Source of the DNA: Planctomycetota bacterium
Lineage (GTDB): Bacteria; Planctomycetota; GCA-002687715; DRQF01
Length of the DNA stretch: 6,176 bases
NCBI GenBank assembly: GCA_024275615.1
Contig: JAJRYU010000672.1
Location: forward strand, 1 to 6,176
Direction: 5' to 3'
Under the pieces are notes generated by a model that worked only from the letters and a program-made list of their open reading frames with translations, made no database searches and was not told the DNA's origin. Below, piece by piece: positions 1 to 4,382 of the stretch (its first letter is position 1; the number at the start of each line of letters is the position of its first letter). The position numbers were made by a program, and so were the translations under genes.

Positions 1-1
1 C

Positions 2-1027
2 GTCATCAAGATCGCAACTTTTGTGCGAAACGCGAATGACCTAATGACATTGAAAAGACTGCAGGGTTTCAAGTTTGACAAGGTTAGAACTTGCATTATA
101 GGAATGGGACCCAAGGCGTGGCCCAATCGAGTCCTCTCGCCTTGGTGCAATCCAATGAGCTACGTGGCCATGGACCATCAAGACGTCTCTGCGCCAGGTC
201 AACTTTCGCTCGCCCTGTCCTTGCGCCTCGTCGAAGGGCCCGAGCCTCGTCTGTTTGCCATCCTTGGGGGCAGCAAGCTAAAAAGTCTGAGCCCGGCCAT
301 TCACAATGGGCTCTTTCGGCGTCATAACGTTTCAGCCTTCTATGGCGCTTGGCCTACCAGTCAACTGGACCAAGATTTCGCCGATTTGGATGCCTTGGGC
401 CTTCACGGTTTTTCCGTCACAGCACCGCACAAAATTGAGGCCGTCAAACTCATGGATCAACTCGATCCCGTCTCTCAATCGATGGGTGCTGTCAATACCT
501 GCTGCAAACGGGATGGCTCATGGCATGGGTATCAGAAAGACATGGAGGGCATCGTTCGAGGTTACCCTCAACTCGCGGAGGCCCAATCCGCGGTCATTTT
601 CGGGTCCGGTGGTGTGGTGTCAAGCGTGATTGCAGCCTGCAAAACACTCGGAATTACAAACCTAAAGATCTGTGCTCGCAATGTCGACGCTCGACACGCG
701 CTTGCTACTAAGTTTGGCACGCTTCAAGGATCGCTTGAGAGTGCCTGCGACGAGGATTGCGACGTTGTCTTTTGGGCCCTGCCGGTGGATGATGAGGCCA
801 TTCAACTGCCGCGCCCCACAAGAGGCGCCATTGCTATTGACCTGCGCTACGGCGACTCTTCGGGTTTCCTTTACCGAGCGGCCAAACTTGGCTATTCTGC
901 ACTGGATGGTTCATCCATGCTGCAGCACCAGGCTCTTGCCCAGTTCGAAGTGTTTGTTGGCAAGAAATCTGATGACGGTGATCTAAACTTTCTCTCTGAA
1001 CTCATGAAACAACATGTCCAGCAATAG
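2..1027 (+). CDS. aroDE: Bifunctional 3-dehydroquinate dehydratase (type I) / shikimate dehydrogenase, 5'-partial
   Basis: The frame is open from the window edge; 341 residues are visible. Residues 1-75 match the C-terminal end of type I dehydroquinase: K3 (in VIKIA) fits the Schiff-base lysine, R43 (in NRVL) the substrate-binding arginine, and S63/Q67 (in SAPGQ) the closing substrate loop. Residues about 83-341 are a full-length shikimate dehydrogenase: S95/S97 (SLSP) for substrate carboxylate, K144 (TAPHK) and D180 as the catalytic Lys/Asp pair, N165 (GAVNT), a glycine-rich NADP-binding loop at 201-204 (GSGG), and Q310 in the C-terminal MLxxQ motif. The fusion would convert dehydroquinate to shikimate through dehydroshikimate in the cytoplasm. 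Such fusions are known in plants, chlamydiae and some other bacteria. Departures from family consensus: S138 for the usual Asn of NVTxPxK, Q178-K179 for Asn-Thr of the NTD motif, and no proline in the first motif (GGSKLKS). The GTG at 23 lies inside the dehydroquinase core and is not the true start. The gene overlaps aroC by 14 nt. Confidence 0.93.
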   Translation, partial: VIKIATFVRNANDLMTLKRLQGFKFDKVRTCIIGMGPKAWPNRVLSPWCNPMSYVAMDHQDVSAPGQLSLALSLRLVEGPEPRLFAILGGSKLKSLSPAIHNGLFRRHNVSAFYGAWPTSQLDQDFADLDALGLHGFSVTAPHKIEAVKLMDQLDPVSQSMGAVNTCCKRDGSWHGYQKDMEGIVRGYPQLAEAQSAVIFGSGGVVSSVIAACKTLGITNLKICARNVDARHALATKFGTLQGSLESACDEDCDVVFWALPVDDEAIQLPRPTRGAIAIDLRYGDSSGFLYRAAKLGYSALDGSSMLQHQALAQFEVFVGKKSDDGDLNFLSELMKQHVQQ

Positions 1028-2000
1028 CTTCGGCCAAATATTGACCATGACAACGTTCGGTGAGTCCCATGGAGCAGCTCTGGGTGTTGTCGTTGACGGT
1101 TGCCCTTCAGGTATTGCCCTGTCGGAAGATGATCTGCTGGTTCAGCTGAAGAGGCGGCGTCCAGGGCAAAGTTCAATTACTACGTCGCGTGTGGAAACTG
1201 ACGAACCGGAGATTCTCTCCGGTGTCTTCGAAGGCAAGACGACAGGAATGCCCATCGCCGTTTTAGTGCGCAATGTGAATCAAAGATCTCAGGACTACGA
1301 AATTCTCAGGGATCATCCCCGTCCCGGCCATGCGGACGAAGTTTATTCCCAGAAATACAGCCACCGGGATCATCGAGGAGGGGGGCGATCATCTGGTAGA
1401 GAGACACTTGCCCGGGTCATCGCTGGTGTTGTCGCCAAGAAGATTCTGCCAAAGGAACTATTGGTCGTTGGCCACTGCCTTCAAGTTGGACCACACCGCG
1501 CTCAGACGTTTGATCCCGCCGTCATTGAAGACAATGACGTTCGTTGCGCTGATGCCGTGGCTGCCAAGAGGATGATTAGCTACATCGAAGATTTGCGAGA
1601 TGGACACAATTCATCGGGCGGGTTGATTGAAATCCTGATCAAGAACGCGCCGCAAGGCCTGGGTGATCCTGTGTTTGGCAAACTCAAGGCGAGACTGGCT
1701 GACGCCGTTCTAAGTGTCGGTGCGGTCACTGGGTTTTCTTATGGCATTGGCTTCGACGCCGCCACGCAAACGGGCAAGGAATACATCGCTGATCGAAAGA
1801 ACTTTGGCGGGATCTTAGGGGGCATCTCCACCGGCGAAGATATCGTTCTTCGAGCCAGCATTAAACCGACCAGCTCGATCGAACAAACTGCCAAGACTGG
1901 GCGCCACGATCCTTGTATTGTTCCCCGGGTCATTCCTGTCCTGGAAGCGATGGCGACATTTGTCCTTGCCGACGCCTATTTGCACAGCAAGACCCAATGA
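1014..2000 (+). CDS. aroC: Chorismate synthase
   Basis: This 328-aa cytoplasmic enzyme eliminates phosphate from 5-enolpyruvylshikimate-3-phosphate to give chorismate, using reduced FMN. Family signatures are clear: FGESHG at 15-20 (H19), RPGHAD at 103-108 (H106), GGGRSSGRET at 122-131, SSGG at 200-203 in place of the usual DSxGG, GGILGGIS at 265-272 and GRHDPC at 296-301. The C-terminus (EAMATFVLAD) is also typical. It is shorter than the usual 350-390 residues. By memory of the family, the loop before GGILGG (residues about 254-264) and the stretch between KPTSSI and GRHDPC (290-295) are each trimmed, while catalytic residues remain, so it is probably functional. The ATG lies 14 nt inside the end of the upstream fusion gene. 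No clear Shine-Dalgarno sequence precedes it, so translation is probably coupled to aroDE. The gene ends the plus-strand operon; the next gene is convergent. Confidence 0.96.
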   Translation: MSSNSFGQILTMTTFGESHGAALGVVVDGCPSGIALSEDDLLVQLKRRRPGQSSITTSRVETDEPEILSGVFEGKTTGMPIAVLVRNVNQRSQDYEILRDHPRPGHADEVYSQKYSHRDHRGGGRSSGRETLARVIAGVVAKKILPKELLVVGHCLQVGPHRAQTFDPAVIEDNDVRCADAVAAKRMISYIEDLRDGHNSSGGLIEILIKNAPQGLGDPVFGKLKARLADAVLSVGAVTGFSYGIGFDAATQTGKEYIADRKNFGGILGGISTGEDIVLRASIKPTSSIEQTAKTGRHDPCIVPRVIPVLEAMATFVLADAYLHSKTQ

Positions 2001-2053
2001 TAGCTTGCTCAGCTTCTATTGACACTTGCGGTCGCGTAATGGACTTTCGCCGC

Positions 2054-2088
2054 TTCGGTTGACCGTTTTTCGCTACGGCTCAATCGGA
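2054..2088. terminator. Imperfect intergenic hairpin between convergent genes (possible terminator)
   Basis: Left arm TTCGGTTGACCG (2054-2065) pairs with 2076-2088 over 12 base pairs, with two G-T wobbles and one bulged C at 2079, around a 10-nt loop at 2066-2075. It sits in the 118-bp gap between the aroC stop and the stop of the minus-strand gene, where both transcripts should end. Neither strand has a T-tract right after the stem, so it is not a canonical intrinsic terminator. It could instead protect 3' ends or work with Rho. The two arms also resemble each other as direct copies (CGCTTCGGTTGA, CGCTACGGCTCA), so a degenerate repeat is another reading. Confidence 0.35.
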
Positions 2089-2118
2089 CGTACCAGTCGA
2101 CAGCTTCAGAAAATTCTC

Positions 2119-4092
2119 CTATTTGGAGATTGTTGCAAGGGGCAATCGGATCTCTGTCACTTCGTTCTTGACGATCTGGAAATGGCGTCTCATTACTTCG
2201 AAGCCTCGCTCGTTGAGTGTCATGGTGTAGCGCCCGGGAAGGAGTGCTGACATGCCTCTATTCACTTGACCAGCAATACTGTTGTCGATGTAGGTCGTGC
2301 AGCCCGTGGATTTTTTGAATTGAACTGATACCGGTTGGGCATCGGCTTCACGTATGAAAAGCGGATAGAGTTTTTGAGTTGGTTTCTTGAGCAACACGAT
2401 GTTGATGCGCCCGCCTGCTCGCAGGTGGATTTCGCGACTGATGGGGCCACCTGCTGGAATGTGAATGACCTCATCATGTTGAATCAATGAAGGTTGAGTT
2501 CTTGAATAGCGAGCCAACGTCGGGGCCCCCACGGAAAGGAGATAGGTCCCGGGGGCGACACTGAGTTGAGCACATCCTTCTGCGTCGGGCTCCAGTTGTT
2601 GCATCACTTGGCCGCTACTGAGGGATCTGAGGGTGGCTTGGAACTTTCTTGTCTTTTTCAAGCCTGGCTGAAAGACAGACAAACTGAAAAGCCGGTCTTT
2701 TTGTGGTGTCGCCATGACCAATCTCACCGGCGTGAGACCAGTCTTTTTCATGACGACTTGTTTTTCGACTTGTTGTTCCAAGCCACGAAACCTCACAGAT
2801 GCCGTGACGACGACGGCGCTTTGCTCGTAGATTCCGATTCCGGCGATGCCGTTGGAGCCGACTGTCACAGCGGAGTCCAGTCTCTTGAGTTGGAGTTGAT
2901 TACCTGGGTCAACAGATTGCGAATAGACTTCAATCTGTGCACCTTCGATAGGGACGTCGTCTTCGTCAACCACCTGAACCGTGAGATAGGAACCTTCAAA
3001 AATGAGATTGGCGCCGCGGAAGGGGACTCTGTGACGTGGGGCGTGGGCGTCGTCGCTTAACCCGGCATACCAAATGTAGTAGCTTGCATCTTGGCGTAGA
3101 CCGCAGATCCGAAATTTGCCTTTTTCGTCAGTGATCCCGGTGCGATCCCGGTACTCTGAAGGTGTGTCCCACGTGTCATTCTCATCAAGCATGGCCCGAA
3201 GGTAGGCCCCGACCACGGGCTCTCCCGATTTGAATTTGAGCTGACCCTCGATGACTCCTTCTTCGAAGAGAATGATGTCGCCGAATTCGTGAGTCGTGTT
3301 TTTGGCCAAGTGGAATATTCCCAGGTCTCGGTGTCCTGACGGCCCCGATACGGTGACCCGCAACTCTTCGGCGTAGTCGACTGGCATGCTAAATGTACCG
3401 TCGGGCAAGAGATGTTGCCAACCTGTGTCTCGTTCGTCGCCATCATCGTCGAGAGCTGTCGCTGAGACAGTTCCTTCGGTGATCGGTTGGCCAAATTCGT
3501 CGACGCAGCGGCCACGGAGTCCTGCGCCCCGCGCAAGGTTCACTTCGAATTCGACATCGCCGTCATCAGGAGCGAAACTCTGCCAGTCCGCTCCGAGAGG
3601 AGCAAAACCCGGAGCCTCAACGCGACAAGTTATGTCACCCGACTGGAGGGCAATAGGTCTAAACGAGGCCAACTTCTCCGTTTGGATGGAAAAGCGGCCC
3701 TTTGAATCGGTAACCGTGGAGCCCAGAGCAAGGCCAGCGCTTCGTTCCAATTCAAAGTAGATTCGAACAGCTGCGCCTTCGATGGGGGTTTCGTCTTCAT
3801 CAGCAACAACGATTCCTCTTATTGTCACGGACTTGCCGAAGGGATCACTGAATTTGAAGGACGTTGCTGCTTGGTTTTCGCTTTGCCTCAATGTGACTGG
3901 AGAGTTCGGCGGCTTGTTTGGAACCGTTGTCTTTCTGTGAATGGTGAAGGTGGAATCGATGGGCGATTCGCCAGCGATGACGGCAAGATCGTCGCCAAAA
4001 TAGTCCGAGGAATCGTTCCAGAGATCTCGTGTTACGAAGGCAGCTAGGACAGCTAGGACTGAAATTAGACTTATTCTCTTTATCATCCACAT
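2119..4092 (-). CDS. Exported or membrane-anchored protein with repeated carboxypeptidase-regulatory-like domains
   Basis: This protein is 657 aa from the chosen ATG. Residues 1-25 look like a signal peptide or signal anchor: basic MIKR, then a hydrophobic stretch at 7-20 (ISLISVLAVLAAFV), with no clear AxA cleavage site. About 60 residues of low-complexity linker follow. Then come several beta-sandwich modules of the carboxypeptidase-regulatory-like/transthyretin-like type. Each has the pattern 'G.V.D..G.PI.GA.V ... T...G.F': about 88-186 (TPIEGAAV, then DSKGRF), 190-275 (CVDEFGQPITEG, then PDGTF), 279-350 (SGEPVVGAYL, then DEKGKF) and 368-459 (VPIEGAQI). The rest (460-657) is similar beta-rich sequence without a named match. 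No catalytic motif is visible, so a structural, adhesive or binding role in the periplasm or at the surface is likely. The longer frame, up to 4248, is rejected: its extra N-terminus is Cys/His/Arg-rich, lies upstream of the signal sequence and spans the putative promoter. A start at the second ATG (4086) is also possible. Confidence 0.8.
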   Translation of the reverse strand: MWMIKRISLISVLAVLAAFVTRDLWNDSSDYFGDDLAVIAGESPIDSTFTIHRKTTVPNKPPNSPVTLRQSENQAATSFKFSDPFGKSVTIRGIVVADEDETPIEGAAVRIYFELERSAGLALGSTVTDSKGRFSIQTEKLASFRPIALQSGDITCRVEAPGFAPLGADWQSFAPDDGDVEFEVNLARGAGLRGRCVDEFGQPITEGTVSATALDDDGDERDTGWQHLLPDGTFSMPVDYAEELRVTVSGPSGHRDLGIFHLAKNTTHEFGDIILFEEGVIEGQLKFKSGEPVVGAYLRAMLDENDTWDTPSEYRDRTGITDEKGKFRICGLRQDASYYIWYAGLSDDAHAPRHRVPFRGANLIFEGSYLTVQVVDEDDVPIEGAQIEVYSQSVDPGNQLQLKRLDSAVTVGSNGIAGIGIYEQSAVVVTASVRFRGLEQQVEKQVVMKKTGLTPVRLVMATPQKDRLFSLSVFQPGLKKTRKFQATLRSLSSGQVMQQLEPDAEGCAQLSVAPGTYLLSVGAPTLARYSRTQPSLIQHDEVIHIPAGGPISREIHLRAGGRINIVLLKKPTQKLYPLFIREADAQPVSVQFKKSTGCTTYIDNSIAGQVNRGMSALLPGRYTMTLNERGFEVMRRHFQIVKNEVTEIRLPLATISK

Positions 4093-4107
4093 GACGAGAC
4101 TAATGCA

Positions 4108-4113
4108 ACCTCC
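4108..4113 (-). promoter_or_regulatory. Possible Shine-Dalgarno (GGAGGT) for the 657-aa gene
   Basis: The minus strand reads GGAGGT here, a perfect anti-16S match. There are 15 nt between it and the ATG at 4092, and 21 nt to the ATG at 4086, longer than the usual 5-9. No in-frame ATG, GTG or TTG lies closer, so the site supports a start near 4092 but only weakly. Confidence 0.4.
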
Positions 4114-4156
4114 ATGCCGATCGCGCGGCGAGACACAAGTAGCGTGCATGCAGAGG

Positions 4157-4162
4157 ATTATA
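4157..4162 (-). promoter_or_regulatory. Putative sigma-70 type -10 box (TATAAT) for the 657-aa gene
   Basis: The minus strand reads TATAAT, identical to the housekeeping -10 consensus, in the region between the upstream terminator and the ATG at 4092. The -35 region is weak: TCGTGA at 4178-4183, spacing 15, matches TTGACA at 3 of 6 positions. Initiation would fall near 4150, over the palindrome TGCATGCA (4145-4152), giving a leader of about 58 nt. The position fits the need for a promoter after the terminator at 4323-4364, but a six-base match alone is modest evidence. Confidence 0.45.
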
Positions 4163-4285
4163 CACGAAACGCCAAGGTCACGAGTTGGCCCATTTTCCAA
4201 TCTTGTTTCTCCTTGGTGACGATGGTGTTGTGTTGCCTGTCGTCTCACTCATAGGATTGCGGTCGCGAATGCACGGCTGCGCTGC

Positions 4286-4313
4286 CCTTGTTGGCCCAAG
4301 GTCGTGAACAAGG
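4286..4313. repeat. Small inverted repeats with two alternative pairings
   Basis: CCTTGTT (4286-4292) is perfectly complementary to AACAAGG (4307-4313) around a 14-nt loop. Its first five bases, CCTTG (4286-4290), can instead pair with CAAGG (4297-4301) around a 6-nt loop. It lies downstream of the intrinsic terminator and upstream of the putative promoter of the next minus-strand gene, so it is probably outside both main transcripts. No function can be assigned and chance is a reasonable explanation. Confidence 0.25.
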
Positions 4314-4322
4314 CGGGATGAC

Positions 4323-4364
4323 GAAGAAAAAAACCCGAACGAGTTTGTCGTTCGGGCTTTCTTC
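4323..4364 (-). terminator. Rho-independent terminator of the right-hand surface-protein gene
   Basis: A perfect 9-bp stem, CCCGAACGA (4334-4342) with TCGTTCGGG (4348-4356), closes a 5-nt loop. On the minus strand it is followed by seven T residues (4327-4333) and then CTTC. The stem begins 26 nt after the stop codon at 4383. An outer pair, GAAGAAA (4323-4329) with TTTCTTC (4358-4364), is also perfect and could extend the structure. The uneven U-tract shows the direction: it ends the minus-strand gene from the right. On the plus strand the tail is only CTTTCTTC, though weak bidirectional activity is possible. Confidence 0.92.
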
Positions 4365-4382
4365 AATGGAGTGAATCTCAGC

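Noticed and set aside
23..25. GTG at 23 as the start of a stand-alone shikimate dehydrogenase
   Set aside because: The frame is open upstream, and the residues both before and after the GTG belong to the dehydroquinase C-terminal region, including the Schiff-base lysine five codons before it.
892..1176. 94-aa minus-strand frame over the aroDE/aroC junction
   Set aside because: It is antisense to two well-supported enzymes with conserved motifs on the plus strand, and has no ribosome binding site or domain of its own that I could see.
2566..3060. 164-aa open frame on the plus strand
   Set aside because: It lies fully antisense to the 657-aa gene. Its sequence is rich in Cys, His, Asp and Arg with no domain pattern, while the minus-strand frame shows repeated family motifs across the same bases.
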